Shown here piece after piece: positions 38,168-48,347 of a stretch of 64,000 nt of DNA. The notes below the pieces were generated by a model that was not told where the DNA came from, did no database searches, and saw nothing but the letters and a program-made list of their open reading frames with translations. Each line of letters begins with the position of its first letter. Position 1 is the first letter of the stretch. The stretch covers positions 1 through 64,000 of the forward strand of contig NZ_PDZR01000016.1 in the NCBI RefSeq assembly GCF_002891535.1, given 5' to 3'. Both the position numbers and the translations under genes were made by a program. Source of the DNA: Methylocella silvestris. GTDB taxonomy: Bacteria > Pseudomonadota > Alphaproteobacteria > Rhizobiales > Beijerinckiaceae.

Positions 38168-39574
38168 TCAGTGATGACCGTGGCCGTGATCGTCATCATC
38201 ATCGTCGTCATTCTCGCAATGGTTGCGGAGGATAGGATTTTTAATGTTCTTGTCCGCCCAGGCCATGATGAAATCGAACAGCTCAAGATTGGTGAAGCCA
38301 ATCATATTCATATGGGTCTGGCCGTTGAACTTCGGGCTGATGAGCTCCGTGTCCAGCACCAGCGCCGGGCCGACCGAGCGGGTCTTGCTCGCATTGATGA
38401 TGTCGCGGGCCTGGCGGTTGCCGAGCCGGGTCGCCAGCGGACGATAGTCGCCATTGACGAGCAGGAAAGGAATCTTGTCGAAGTCCTTGCCGACGAGGCC
38501 CGCCTGTGTGAGGCCGTCAGGACTGAAGCCTGCGCCCTCCGGAATGACCATGCCTTTCAACATGGCGAGACACGCGCCTTTGGGGCCGCATTTCCCCCAG
38601 GCGTCATCTTCTTTCAGATAGCGAATCGTATGCAGAAGCGGGTTGGCCGCCTGTGAATGGCCGGAGAGAACGGCTCCGCCCAGACCTTCGATCAGATCGG
38701 CCAAAGCGCGCGGACCGAATGTATTGAGGCCCGAGACGGTGGTCGGCGTGCAGGACGCGCATTGCGAGGTCGGCAGCGTCACTTCCGCGTTGGGAACCAG
38801 CTGCTTGTAATATTCAAGACCAAGATAAGTGTTGTTCGCCGGGTTCGGGGCCGGCCCGATCGCTCCGACGCGCGACACCACCTTCAGGTCGACCGAGTTC
38901 GGACGCGGAGGGATGGGAAAGGCTGGCGGATATTTGCCATGAGCTTCCGACGGATTGGAGAAATCCTCTGGCGGGTCAGGATCGCCCGGATCGCCATGCC
39001 GGATCAATTTGCCCGTCACGATATCCGAGCCGGCCGGAAGAAGGTGACCGAACCAGGAGGTCCAGGCGCCATTATCGGTGATGCGGCCCCAATTGGTCGG
39101 AATTAGCGACAGATTATTTGTGCCGAGTCCTTCCTGGATGACGCTCTGGTCAAAGCCGGAGCGCCCGCGTCCGGGCTGGTCGACGATGAACATGGAGAGG
39201 TTGTATTTGCGCAGGGCGTAGGGCAGCCAGCCTTCGCGCCCGTCCGGCGTCGCCTCGAGGCAGGCCCCGGTATGCGATGATCCATGCATGATGATGAGCG
39301 GCCATTGGCGGCGCTTGTCGGGGATCTGGAACTGCACATACATCTGGCCGATGGTGATCTGTTGCGGCGCGCCGGCCGTCGAAGACGACGCATAGTTCGT
39401 GACCTTGGGCACGCCGCCGACAAAGAAGCTGCCCTGATCACAGATATTCAGCTTGCCCTTCACATAGGGGTTTTTCAGCGGATTTTGCCAGGCCGCCGCG
39501 CCCGTCGCCGAGGCGGCCAGCACCGCCGCCGACAGAACAAGGCTTGATGTCGCGATCAGACGATGATGTCGCAT
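38168..39574 (-). CDS. Secreted alpha/beta-hydrolase (esterase) with Asp/His-rich tail
   Basis: 468 aa from the ATG at 39574 (AGGAGGGACAT upstream). Signal peptide in MRHHRLIATSSLVLSAAVLAASATGAAA. Oxyanion-loop segment MHGSSHTG, nucleophile Ser in LSGHSQAANP, and a C-terminal His region (FNGQTHMNMIG) give the hydrolase triad. Four Cys in pairs (LPTSQCASC, KCGPKGACL) suggest disulfides. The last 18 residues are N-H-C-E-N, seven Asp, then HGHGHH, a likely metal-binding tail. It interrupts the usual ppiC-argJ neighbourhood. Substrate unknown; secreted ester hydrolase by motif. Confidence 0.8.
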   Translation of the reverse strand: MRHHRLIATSSLVLSAAVLAASATGAAAWQNPLKNPYVKGKLNICDQGSFFVGGVPKVTNYASSSTAGAPQQITIGQMYVQFQIPDKRRQWPLIIMHGSSHTGACLEATPDGREGWLPYALRKYNLSMFIVDQPGRGRSGFDQSVIQEGLGTNNLSLIPTNWGRITDNGAWTSWFGHLLPAGSDIVTGKLIRHGDPGDPDPPEDFSNPSEAHGKYPPAFPIPPRPNSVDLKVVSRVGAIGPAPNPANNTYLGLEYYKQLVPNAEVTLPTSQCASCTPTTVSGLNTFGPRALADLIEGLGGAVLSGHSQAANPLLHTIRYLKEDDAWGKCGPKGACLAMLKGMVIPEGAGFSPDGLTQAGLVGKDFDKIPFLLVNGDYRPLATRLGNRQARDIINASKTRSVGPALVLDTELISPKFNGQTHMNMIGFTNLELFDFIMAWADKNIKNPILRNHCENDDDDDDDHGHGHH

Positions 39575-39793
39575 ATGTCCCTCCTGTTGATTTTTCTTTG
39601 GCGACGTCCCGGCGCGCGTTTCCGGCGCGAAGGAGCGAAGAGTCGCGTCCTCGCGCGCGGACGCCGCAAAGGGTCCGTCGTTCAGATCCACGCAAGGCAA
39701 GTGTAAATCTCGGCGTGCGAATAACGCATCCGTCGATCAACAGTTACTGCTGCGCCAGTGTTAGTTATCGTGAAGGTTTTACTTGGATAGCGC

Positions 39794-39832
39794 CTAGGGG
39801 CGCAGCGTTCCGAGCCTGCTAAGCTTGGACAT
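39794..39832 (-). CDS. 12-codon mini-ORF (possible leader peptide)
   Basis: Encodes MSKLSRLGTLRP then TAG. GAGGAGA, a near-perfect ribosome site, lies 5 bp before the ATG. The ORF lies 219 bp upstream of the esterase start on the same strand, below a short hairpin. Such strong translation signals before so short a frame suggest a leader peptide or a tiny expressed peptide, but no homologue is known to me. Confidence 0.4.
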   Translation of the reverse strand: MSKLSRLGTLRP

Positions 39833-39853
39833 GGCGTCTCCTCAATGTTCGCA

Positions 39854-39877
39854 GCCCGGTATTCCGGGCATTTTTAT
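39854..39877 (+). terminator. Small hairpin with T-tract
   Basis: GCCCGG-TATT-CCGGGC followed by ATTTTTATT. Read on the plus strand it is a short intrinsic terminator; read on the minus strand it is a hairpin about 10 nt before the ribosome site of the mini-ORF. No plus-strand gene needs it, so a regulatory 5' leader role is possible. Confidence 0.5.
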
Positions 39878-40308
39878 TGTCAGATGAGGGCGCTGAAGTG
39901 TCAGTCACGCCAAAGTGATTGTCAACTGAAAGTTGCCTTGAATTTTCAATCCAAAGCTTGGCGCGGCGTGCGCCGCGCGGGGGCGCTCGCGCTGGCGTTG
40001 AAGATCAGCCAGAAATTTTCGCGCCGAGCGGGGTCATCTGCCAATACACGACGGCGAACACGAAAAGCAGCAGTGGCGATCGCCGCGGTGGACGCACCGC
40101 CTCGGCGCAGCGCGTCGAGACCCCCTTCGAGGCGGAAATGTGCGGGTCGTGACGAGGCCGTTCAGCCACACTGGATTATCGCGGCGCACGATCGCGGACG
40201 CATCATTCTCTCGCAAATATGCCGAGACGCCGTCCGCGCGCTTGGTCTTTTATTCGCCTTGCCGGCACGAACACGCGTCGCGCCGGCAAGGTTTATTGGC
40301 TGAAAACC

Positions 40309-41259
40309 TTATTTCTTCTTTTCTTCGGCAGGGGCCGGGGCGGGAGCCGCCGCATCGGCGGGGGCGTCGCCCTTGGCGTCCGGATCGGCCGCGGGCTCGG
40401 CGCGCTCGATCTTGGCGTCCTTGCGAAGGCCGGCGACGAGTTCGCCCTGCGCCTTCTGCACGACATAGCGGCTGACCTGCTCCTTGACCTCGTCCAGCGC
40501 CGGGAAGGGCTTCTCGCGCTTGCCTTCAACCAGAATGATATGCCAACCGAACGGGCTCTTGACCGGCTCGGACAATTGGCCCGGCTCAAGCTTGAACGCG
40601 GCCTCGGCGAATTCCGGCACCATCTTGTCCTTGGTGAACCAGCCGAGATCGCCGCCGTCGGCGCTGGTGTCCTTCGAGACTTCCTTGGCGACCTTGGCGA
40701 AATCCTCGCCTGCCTTGAGGCGCTTTAGCGCCGCCTGCGCGTCTGCGTCGGTCGCGACGAGGATGTGACGGGCATGAACCTCGGTCTCGGGCTTTTGCGC
40801 CTTCAGGGCGTCGTCATAGGTCTTCTTGATCGCCTCGTCGGTCAGCGCCGCCTTGGCGACCTGGCCGAGCAGCGTCTCCATCAGCAGCTTTTCGTGATAA
40901 TAGGCGAGTTTCTTGGCAAACTCCGGCGTGGCGTCGAGCTTGTCAGCCTTCGCCTTCTGCGACACCAGCGCGCCGTCGATCAGAAAATCGACAACATAGG
41001 TATCGCGCGCCTTGCCCTGGAGTTGCTGCGGCAGGCTGCCGGCCAGATCGTCCTTGGCGATCGCAAGATCATTTTCGGTAATGTCCTGCCCGTTGACGGT
41101 GGCGAGAACCTTTGGCTTCGCGCTGCTCGCCGCGGCGGGAGCGGCAGCCTTGGCGGCTTCGGGCTTGGCGGTCTCGGCGGAAACAAGCGCGGGCGTCGCA
41201 AGAGCCAGCGCGCATGCAAGGCCCGCTGCTGTGGCGCGCAAATGTGTTTTGGCAAACAT
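40309..41259 (-). CDS. Periplasmic parvulin-type peptidyl-prolyl isomerase (PpiC/SurA-like)
   Basis: 316 aa from the ATG at 41259 (GGGAG 8 bp upstream). Signal peptide in ATAAGLACALALATPALVSA. The SurA-like N-terminal helical part is followed by the PpiC domain: EVHARHILVATDADAQAALKRLKAGEDFAKVAKEVSKDTSADGGDLGWFTKDKMVPEFAEAAFKLEPGQLSEPVKSPFGWHIILVEG in order at about 150-240. The C-terminus is Ala/Pro/Glu rich and ends EEKKK. It helps fold outer-membrane and periplasmic proteins. Divergent from secA, as in many alphaproteobacteria. Confidence 0.92.
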   Translation of the reverse strand: MFAKTHLRATAAGLACALALATPALVSAETAKPEAAKAAAPAAASSAKPKVLATVNGQDITENDLAIAKDDLAGSLPQQLQGKARDTYVVDFLIDGALVSQKAKADKLDATPEFAKKLAYYHEKLLMETLLGQVAKAALTDEAIKKTYDDALKAQKPETEVHARHILVATDADAQAALKRLKAGEDFAKVAKEVSKDTSADGGDLGWFTKDKMVPEFAEAAFKLEPGQLSEPVKSPFGWHIILVEGKREKPFPALDEVKEQVSRYVVQKAQGELVAGLRKDAKIERAEPAADPDAKGDAPADAAAPAPAPAEEKKK

Positions 41260-41773
41260 TGAGATAGCTCCCGGAGGGTCGAGCAGGCGTCTGGGGGACG
41301 GAAAGGCTGCTCTATCTTGTTGATTTGAAATCGAGTTCGACTTTGCGGCCGGAACTTTCGGGTTGCAGGCGAAGGACTGTCGTCGCGTCGCGCGGAGGGC
41401 CTTGAGTGCGCGCGGAGGGGAAAGATGCATGGCGGCGCGGGTTTGACAAGGTCCAACCGTAATCTTATCTCTCCGGAGCGGCCCGAAGGATGCGCTGCGG
41501 CTTGCCCGTCGCCGAGGCGGCGAGCGGGCGAATCCATAGGCGCCGGCCGTCATGGCGTATCCGGCAAGCGCCTCGCGGCGCTCTGTTGAAGAGGCCGCGT
41601 TAAGCGAAATTTCCCGCAAGGCTGCTGCCGAGGCGCCCGCGTCGCGGCGAGAGATGGTAAATTGCGGCTCCAGGCGATGTCTTCCGCCGTGGTTGAAATA
41701 GAATTGAACGCGCGGCGGGGCGAGATTCAGGCTGAAGGCCGCTTCTCCCGTCGCCAGGAAAGGTTATTTGAAT
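41260..41773. other. Divergent ppiC/secA control region
   Basis: 514 bp. Must contain promoters for both export-related genes. Antisense frames through it are extensions of the ppiC frame without family features. No motif assigned. Confidence 0.45.
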
Positions 41774-44620
41774 ATGCTGGGCTCCTTCGCAAAGAAGATT
41801 TTCGGATCGGCGAATGAACGCCGGCTGAAGAGCTACCGGCCAAAAGTCACGGCGATCAACGCGCTCGAGCCTGAATGGTTGAAGCTCAGCGACGCAGAGC
41901 TCGCCGCCAAGACCGTCGCCTTCCGCGAGGAGCTCGCCAAAGGCAAAAGCCTCGACGATCTGCTGGTTCCGGCCTTCGCCACCGTGCGCGAGGCGGCCCG
42001 CCGCGTGCTCGGCCAGCGCCATTTCGACGTGCAGCTGATCGGCGGCATGGTGCTGCATGAAGGGGCCATCGCCGAGATGCGCACCGGCGAGGGCAAGACC
42101 CTCGTCGCGACGCTCGCGACCTATCTCAACGCGCTCGCCGGCAAGGGCGTTCATGTCATCACCGTGAACGACTATCTCGCCCGCCGCGATGCGGAATGGA
42201 TGGGGCGCGTCTACCAGTTCCTTGGGCTGACCACCGGCATCATCGTGCATGGCGTCGACGATGGGGAGCGCGCCCGCTCCTACGCCGCCGACATCACTTA
42301 TGGCACCAACAACGAATTCGGCTTCGACTATCTGCGCGACAATATGAAATATGAGCTGTCGCAGATGGTTCAGCGCGGCCATTCCTTCGCGATCGTCGAC
42401 GAAGTGGATTCGATTTTGATCGACGAGGCGCGCACGCCCTTGATCATCTCCGGCCCGTCCGACGACAAATCCGAACTCTATAATACGATCGACAAGGTCA
42501 TGCCGGGGCTCCAGCCGGAGGATTTCGAGGTCGACGAAAAGCAGCGCTCGACCAACCTGACCGAGCGCGGCAACGAACATATCGAGGATCTCTTGCGCGC
42601 GGCTGGCGTCGAGATCGAAGGGTCGCTCTATGAGGCGGTCAATGTCACGATCGTCCATCACGTCAATCAGGCGCTGCGCGCGCACAAGCTGTTCCAGCGC
42701 GACAAGGACTATATCGTCCGCAATGGCGAAGTCGTGATCATCGACGAATTCACCGGCCGCATGATGCCGGGGCGGCGCTATTCGGAAGGGCTGCATCAGG
42801 CCCTGGAAGCGAAAGAACATGTCCAGGTCCAGCCGGAAAATGTGACGCTCGCCTCGATCACCTTCCAGAATTACTTCCGCCTTTATTCCAAGCTTGCCGG
42901 CATGACCGGCACGGCCTCGACCGAGGCGGATGAGTTCGCCGAGATCTACAAGCTCGACGTCGTCGACATTCCGACCAATCTGCCGGTCTGCCGGCTCGAC
43001 GAGGACGACGAAGTCTACCGCTCCGCGGAAGAGAAACTGCGCGCCATCGTCCGCGAGATCGAGGCCGCCAACGCCAAGATGCAGCCGATGCTGGTCGGCA
43101 CCACCTCGATCGAAAAATCCGAGCAGCTCGCCGAGGCGATGAAGAGCCACGGCTACAAGCAGATCGACTTCGCCGAGCCGCGCGCGCTCGACAAGCTTTA
43201 CGCCGCCGCCCGCGCCGAAAAGCCGTCAAAGCTGTTTGCGGTGCTGAACGCCCGCTTCCACGAGCAGGAAGCCTATATCGTCGCCGAAGCCGGCGTTCCG
43301 GGCGCAATCACGATTGCGACCAACATGGCCGGCCGCGGCACCGACATCAAACTCGGCGGCAATGTCGACATGCGCGTCGCGCAGGAGTGCGCCGATCTCG
43401 AGCCGGGCGAGGCGAGCGCCGCCAAGGAAGCGCAGATCCGCGCCGAGGTCGATGATTTCAAGGCCAAGGCGATCGCCGCCGGCGGTCTCTATATTATCGG
43501 CACCGAGCGGCACGAAAGCCGCCGCATCGACAATCAGCTGCGCGGCCGCGCCGGCCGTCAGGGCGATCCGGGGCGCTCGAAATTCTTCCTGTCGCTCAAG
43601 GACGATCTGATGCGCATTTTCGGCTCCGATCGCATGGAGTCGATGCTGGTGAAGCTCGGCCTCAAGGAAGATGAGGCGATCGTCCATTCCTGGATCAACA
43701 AGGCGCTCGAAAAAGCGCAGCAGAAGGTCGAAGCGCGCAACTTCGACATGCGCAAGAATATCCTCAAATACGACAACGTCATGAACGACCAGCGCAAGGT
43801 CGTGTTCGAGCAGCGCCGCGAGATGATGGCCAAGCCCTCGCTCGAAGAGATGATCGACGACATGCGCCAGGGCGTCGTCGATGATCTGATCGTCCGTCAC
43901 ATCCCGCGCGACGCCTATCCCGAAGCCTGGGATTCCGAAGGGTTGCAGCAGGGCGTCAAGACGTCGCTGAATATCGACCTTCCCATCGTCGATTGGGCGA
44001 AGGAAGAAGGAATCACCGAAGACGACATGCGCGAGCGGCTGCAGAAGGCCGCCGACGAGGCCTATGCCGCCCGCGTCGAACGCAACGGCGTCGACGTGAC
44101 CCGCTATGTCGAAAAGCAGATCGTGCTGCAGGCGCTCGATCATCTGTGGCGCGAGCATCTGCTGACGCTCGATCATCTGCGGCAAGTGGTCGGCTGGCGC
44201 GGCATGGCGCAGCGCGACCCGCTGAACGAATATAAGTCGGAAGCCTTCCAGCTGTTCAATGAGCTGATCGCGCAGCTGCGCGAAGCGACCACCTCGCAGC
44301 TGTCGCGCATTGAAGTCGCCTTCGAGCCGCCGCCCGGCGAAAACGGCTTCTCAGGCGGAATGCAGGAGATCAGCGGGCCGACGGGCGGATCCAGCGGGCC
44401 GATGCTACAGGAGGCGTTCTCGGCCGCAGCCTTCGCCCCGCCGCCGCTCGCCCCGCTCGAATTTTCCGACGAGGCAGGCTCGACCGCAACTCTGGCGCGT
44501 CCGGCGCCATCGGCCTATGGCGACGAGCCGGCCGGCGGCTACGCCAAGGTTGGGCGCAACCAGCCCTGTCCCTGCGGCTCGGGCAAGAAATACAAGCATT
44601 GTCATGGCGCCTTGACCTGA
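41774..44620 (+). CDS. secA: Protein translocase ATPase SecA
   Basis: 948 aa from the ATG at 41774, giving [19 protein letters not shown], the usual family start; a TTG two codons upstream (41768) lies nearer to AGGAAAGG. Walker [14 protein letters not shown], Walker [18 protein letters not shown], helicase motifs [12 protein letters not shown] and [14 protein letters not shown], and [20 protein letters not shown]. The zinc-binding SEC-C tail is [17 protein letters not shown]. Drives Sec export at the inner membrane. Confidence 0.98.
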   Translation: MLGSFAKKIFGSANERRLKSYRPKVTAINALEPEWLKLSDAELAAKTVAFREELAKGKSLDDLLVPAFATVREAARRVLGQRHFDVQLIGGMVLHEGAIAEMRTGEGKTLVATLATYLNALAGKGVHVITVNDYLARRDAEWMGRVYQFLGLTTGIIVHGVDDGERARSYAADITYGTNNEFGFDYLRDNMKYELSQMVQRGHSFAIVDEVDSILIDEARTPLIISGPSDDKSELYNTIDKVMPGLQPEDFEVDEKQRSTNLTERGNEHIEDLLRAAGVEIEGSLYEAVNVTIVHHVNQALRAHKLFQRDKDYIVRNGEVVIIDEFTGRMMPGRRYSEGLHQALEAKEHVQVQPENVTLASITFQNYFRLYSKLAGMTGTASTEADEFAEIYKLDVVDIPTNLPVCRLDEDDEVYRSAEEKLRAIVREIEAANAKMQPMLVGTTSIEKSEQLAEAMKSHGYKQIDFAEPRALDKLYAAARAEKPSKLFAVLNARFHEQEAYIVAEAGVPGAITIATNMAGRGTDIKLGGNVDMRVAQECADLEPGEASAAKEAQIRAEVDDFKAKAIAAGGLYIIGTERHESRRIDNQLRGRAGRQGDPGRSKFFLSLKDDLMRIFGSDRMESMLVKLGLKEDEAIVHSWINKALEKAQQKVEARNFDMRKNILKYDNVMNDQRKVVFEQRREMMAKPSLEEMIDDMRQGVVDDLIVRHIPRDAYPEAWDSEGLQQGVKTSLNIDLPIVDWAKEEGITEDDMRERLQKAADEAYAARVERNGVDVTRYVEKQIVLQALDHLWREHLLTLDHLRQVVGWRGMAQRDPLNEYKSEAFQLFNELIAQLREATTSQLSRIEVAFEPPPGENGFSGGMQEISGPTGGSSGPMLQEAFSAAAFAPPPLAPLEFSDEAGSTATLARPAPSAYGDEPAGGYAKVGRNQPCPCGSGKKYKHCHGALT

Positions 44621-44765
44621 CATTTGCGCCAATAGAGAAACGGCGCGGCGCGAGAAGCCGCTGCGGCGCTGTTCGCTACATTTGTCGCGAGATTCTTGTC
44701 CCGGCATGAACCGAAAGTGTTGAAGGTCGGCCCCGTCGACTTTTGCCTCTTTCAGGAATTTCGCC

Positions 44766-46360
44766 GTGTCAGATCTGGCCGCTCTCGCCGACCGTCTCAA
44801 CTTCGTCGCGCTTGATAACAGCGCGCTTGCGCAACTGCGCGCGCTGAGACCTCTCCTCATGGCGGAGATGCCCCGCCTGCTCGACGCCTTCTATGCGAAG
44901 ATCGGCGCCTTCCCGCAGACGCGCGCGATGTTCTCGGGCCCCGCCGAGGCGGAGCGCGCCAAAGCCGCGCAGCTGCAGCATTGGGATCGAATCGCGCGCG
45001 GCGGCATAGACGGCGCCTATATCGCCGCCGTGAAGCGCATCGGCGCGGCGCACGCCCGCATCGGCCTCGCGCCGCGCTGGTATATCGGCGGCTACAGTTT
45101 CATCATCGAAGGGCTGATCGGCGCCATTTTACGCGAGCGTTGGCCGAAGAGCCACAGGCCGTTCGGCCTTGGCGGCGCCCGCCCCGACCCTCATCAGACG
45201 GCCGCCGAGATCGCAGCCGTCGTCAAGGCCGCGCTGCTCGACATGGATTATTCGATCTCGGTCTATATCGAAAGCTCGGAAGCGGCCCGTATGGCGGTGG
45301 AGGCGCGTATGCGGCAGACCAACGCCGCCGTGATCGCCGTCGTCGGCGACGCCCTCGGCGCACTCGCCAAAGGACGCCTGACGCATCGGATCGGCGATGT
45401 CATGCCGCCGGAATATGCGGGGCTGCGCGACGACTTCAACGCCGCCATCAGCCAGCTGCACGAGACCGTGGTGGCGATCACCGGCGCCGCACCGGAATCC
45501 GCTCGGGCACGGACGAGATCAGCACGGCCTCGGACGATCTCGCCCGCCGCGCCGAACAACAGGCCGCGGGGTTGGAGCAGACCGCTGCCGCCCTCGCTGA
45601 AATCACCGTCGCGGTGCATAGCGCGGCCGAGGCCGCAGAACGGGCCAGAAACCTCGTCGCTGAAGCGAAAGAGGACGCCGACTGCGGCGCCGCGATTATG
45701 GGCGACACCGTGCAGGCAATGGGCCGGATTGAAAAATCGGCGCAGGAAATCGGCCAGATCATCGGCGTCATCGATGAGATCGCCTTTCAGACCAATTTGC
45801 TCGCTCTGAATGCAGGCGTCGAGGCGGCCCGCGCCGGCGAGGCGGGCAGGGGCTTTGCCGTGGTCGCCTCCGAAGTGCGCGCATTGGCGCAGCGCTGTGC
45901 GGGAGCCGCAAAGCAGATCAAATCCTTGATCGCCGCATCGTCGCAGCAGGTCGGCGCAGGCTCGTCGCTGGTGCACGACACCGGCGCCGCGCTGAGCCGT
46001 ATCGGCGCAAAAGTCGGCGAGATCACCGACTCGATCGCCCGCACCGCCGGTTCGGCGAACGAACAGGCGACGGCGCTGCAGCAGGTCAACCGGGCGGTCA
46101 ATCAGATGGACCAGCTGGTGCAGCAAAACGCCGCGATGGCTCAGGAGAGCAGTTCGGCCTGCCAGGCGCTCGCCATGGAGGCCGGCCGGCTGCGCGGCAT
46201 GATGGGCGGCTTCACTGTCGAGGCCGGCCAGAGCGCCGCACCGGCAGCGAAGGCTCCGTCCGGCGCCATGGTGATGATGAAAGTCGCCTCGGCGGGAGGC
46301 CGGGGCGGGGCGGCGCGCAAGCCCGCGCCGGCGTCCGGTGTCGAATCGGAGCGTTTCTAA
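44766..46360 (+). pseudogene. Globin-coupled chemoreceptor (HemAT-like) with a frameshift
   Basis: The GTG at 44766 (AGGAA upstream) opens a globin-coupled sensor domain. [21 protein letters not shown] (from about residue 92) places the proximal haem His at 96. A HAMP-like piece ([34 protein letters not shown]) follows. Between about 45470 and 45494 the reading frame moves by one base lost (phase 0 to phase 2), then a full methyl-accepting signalling domain continues to 46360 ([45 protein letters not shown]). A frame-restored product would be about 530 aa and soluble, as in HemAT O2-sensing transducers. Either a true pseudogene, programmed frameshift or sequence error. Confidence 0.85.
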
Positions 46361-46487
46361 AAAATTTGCCGGGAAGATTACCGATCCGTTACCTCCTCGT
46401 GCGGCGACGCACAGCGAGCGGCGTAGAGCCAAAATAGTCTCTGCTCATCGGCGGCAGGAAGCGCGCCGCCCCATAGGAGAGACGATC

Positions 46488-46763
46488 ATGACCGCAGCCC
46501 GCAAAACCCTCGCCGCCGGCCTCGCCGCCGCTACCTTGAGCCTCGGCCTCGCCGCATCCGCGACGCCTGCCGCCGCCTGGGGCTATTACCATCCCTGGGG
46601 CTGGGGAGTCGGAGCCGCCGCTGCCGGCCTTGCGATCGGCGTCGCCGCCGCCGCCGCTTCTTCGCCCTATGGCTACGCCCCATCCTGCTACTTCGAGCGT
46701 CAACCGGTGGTCAACGCCTATGGCAACATTGTCGGCTACCGCCGCATCCGCGTCTGCGACTGA
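46488..46763 (+). CDS. Small secreted Gly/Ala/Tyr-rich protein
   Basis: 91 aa from the ATG at 46488 (TAGGAGA upstream). Signal peptide KTLAAGLAAATLSLGLAASATPAAA, then WGYYHPWGWGVGAAAAGLAIGVAAAAASS, and a C-terminal segment CYFERQPVVNAYGNIVGYRRIRVC whose two Cys could pair. This layout is common in small Rhizobiales exported proteins of unknown function. A terminator follows 39 bp after the stop. Confidence 0.75.
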   Translation: MTAARKTLAAGLAAATLSLGLAASATPAAAWGYYHPWGWGVGAAAAGLAIGVAAAAASSPYGYAPSCYFERQPVVNAYGNIVGYRRIRVCD

Positions 46764-46801
46764 GATTTGATCAAGTCATTTGTCCGCTGGAAGCGGGCCT
46801 T

Positions 46802-46834
46802 AAACCCCGGAGCGCGCTTCCGGGGTTTTATTTT
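46802..46834 (+). terminator. Rho-independent terminator
   Basis: AAACCCCGGA / TCCGGGGTTT stem (46802-46811 and 46819-46828), 7-nt loop, then TATTTTG. It ends the small secreted protein transcript and sits just behind the convergent membrane-protein gene. Confidence 0.88.
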
Positions 46835-46844
46835 GCGCTTCGTT

Positions 46845-47867
46845 TCAGGACACATCGGCCGGACGATCGAGACGGCGACCGGACGCCGCCGACGCCGCGG
46901 CGGCCGGATCGGCGTGCAGGACCTCCTTCAATTTGGAGCGCTCGAACAGAACGACGATCACAAGAGAAAACAGCAACGGAATGATGAGATAAAACAGGCG
47001 GAAAACGAGCAGCGCCGCCAAAACCTCGATCTGCGGCGTCGACGGCATCGCCTTGATGAAAAGAATTTCGAACACGCCGAGACCGCCCGGCGCGTTCGAG
47101 GCGAGGGCCACCGAGAAAGAGGCAAGGAATACAGCGAGAACCACGAGGAATCCGGCGTTTCCTTCCGCCGGAAGCGCGAAATAGATAATTCCCGCCGCGC
47201 CGATCAGCTCGAGCGGCGCGGCGATCAATTGGCGGACGGCGATGTCGGGCCGCGGATATTCGATCCGAAAACCGCGAATGACGAGCGGCTTCAGCCCGAA
47301 GATGGAGCCGGCGAGATAGGTAGCGACGCAGCCAAGAAGAATGAGCCCGACGAGAAAAGCCGTGTGCGCATCGGTCAGCACGCCGGGCAGAAATCCGCCA
47401 AAGCGCGACAAAAGATGCGGGTCGAGCACGAGGACGAGCCCGCCCATCAGCATCGTGCCAAGCGCGAAGGTGAAGGAGCAAAGCGCGACGAGGACCGCCA
47501 CCTGCGCGCCGCTGAGCCCCTTGGAATGATAGGCCCGATAGCGCACCATCGCGCCGGAAAACACCGTCGCGCCGATATTATGCGCCAGCGCGTAAGTGGT
47601 GAAGGAGCAGAGCGCGATGAACAGCCACGAAATATGTGTGACGCCGAGATGGCGCAGCGCGATGCGGTCGTACCAGGCGAGCGCGGCATAGGCGAGAAGG
47701 GTCGAGCCGATCGCAAGAAGATAATGCGACGGCGGGATGGCCTTGAGCGTGCGCCAGATTTCCGGCCCGATGTGCTGCCCGCGAAATTCCCGATAGAGCA
47801 GCCATATCGAGACGGCGACCGCGATCAGTCCGATCGCCGGCCAGACGAAATCCAGGATTCGCTTCAT
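46845..47867 (-). CDS. Lysylphosphatidylglycerol synthase-like TM protein (UPF0104/YbhN family)
   Basis: 340 aa with about 8 membrane helices. Typical YbhN/MprF-type features are HNIGATVFSGAMVRYRAYHSKGLS, the conserved NAPGGLGVFEILF near the C-terminus, and LVFRLFYLIIPLLFSL. Related MprF domains flip modified lipids; the role of stand-alone family members is less clear. Monocistronic, between fliJ and the small secreted protein. Confidence 0.82.
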   Translation of the reverse strand: MKRILDFVWPAIGLIAVAVSIWLLYREFRGQHIGPEIWRTLKAIPPSHYLLAIGSTLLAYAALAWYDRIALRHLGVTHISWLFIALCSFTTYALAHNIGATVFSGAMVRYRAYHSKGLSGAQVAVLVALCSFTFALGTMLMGGLVLVLDPHLLSRFGGFLPGVLTDAHTAFLVGLILLGCVATYLAGSIFGLKPLVIRGFRIEYPRPDIAVRQLIAAPLELIGAAGIIYFALPAEGNAGFLVVLAVFLASFSVALASNAPGGLGVFEILFIKAMPSTPQIEVLAALLVFRLFYLIIPLLFSLVIVVLFERSKLKEVLHADPAAAASAASGRRLDRPADVS

Positions 47868-47905
47868 GACGCTCCCGACGCGACTGCGGCTCCGCGTCAG
47901 TCTTA

Positions 47906-47936
47906 GAGCATGACGGCGAAAAGTGGAAACCTCGCG
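47906..47936. repeat. Fragment of Rhizobiales palindromic element
   Basis: TAGAGCATGACGGCGAAAAG then TGGAAACC matches the left half of the dispersed 'AGAGCATGATnnnGAAAAGTGGnAACC' element; the right half is missing. It sits between fliJ and the YbhN-like gene. Confidence 0.55.
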
Positions 47937-47942
47937 TCGGCC

Positions 47943-48347
47943 CTAGCCGTGGGCGGCGCGCAAGCCGAGAGATTTGTCGTCCGGCGGCGCGATCAGCTCC
48001 GCGACGCCGCCGACCGCCCGGTCGCGGGCGTCGAATCCCTGCGCCTTTTCGAGTTCGGCCAGCGTCTCCTCGAGCCGGGCGCGGGCGTCTTCAAGCTGAG
48101 TCATCAGCTCCTGCGCCGAGCGGTTCAAATTGTCGCGGCGCGCCCGGGCGGCGCGCGCATAGGTCGGATAAGCGAAATGGGCTATGTCGAAAATGCCGGC
48201 CCGTTGCTCCTCGAGATCGATTTCCTGCTCGAGTTCGCGCGCGATCCTCGAGAATTCGGCGACCATCGAATCGATCTGGGCGACGCGGCGGCGCTTTTCC
48301 TCGACCTGAAACTTTTTGAGGCGAAGGAGTGAGTCTTGCAGCTTCAT
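47943..48347 (-). CDS. fliJ: FliJ-like flagellar export protein
   Basis: 134 aa from the ATG at 48347. Almost entirely coiled coil; MKLQDSLLRLKKFQVEEKRRRVAQIDSMVAEF and the middle FAYPTYARAARARRDNLNRS match the short FliJ of Hyphomicrobiales. FliJ binds the flagellar ATPase FliI in the export gate. No other flagellar gene lies nearby, but fliJ is commonly next to ctrA in this order, as here (divergent, 517 bp apart). Confidence 0.75.
   Translation of the reverse strand: MKLQDSLLRLKKFQVEEKRRRVAQIDSMVAEFSRIARELEQEIDLEEQRAGIFDIAHFAYPTYARAARARRDNLNRSAQELMTQLEDARARLEETLAELEKAQGFDARDRAVGGVAELIAPPDDKSLGLRAAHG

Larger units (their letters stand above)
39575..40308. other. Long leader between ppiC and the esterase gene
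   Basis: 734 bp. Contains a 12-codon mini-ORF (39794-39832), a hairpin (39854-39877), an AT-richer block (39700-39960) and a TTGACA hexamer on the minus strand at 39920-39925. No larger gene is supported. Confidence 0.5.

Noticed and set aside
41260-41619. N-terminal extension of the PpiC protein
   Set aside because: The signal peptide and ribosome site fix the start at 41259; the extension is Arg-rich and spans the promoter region.
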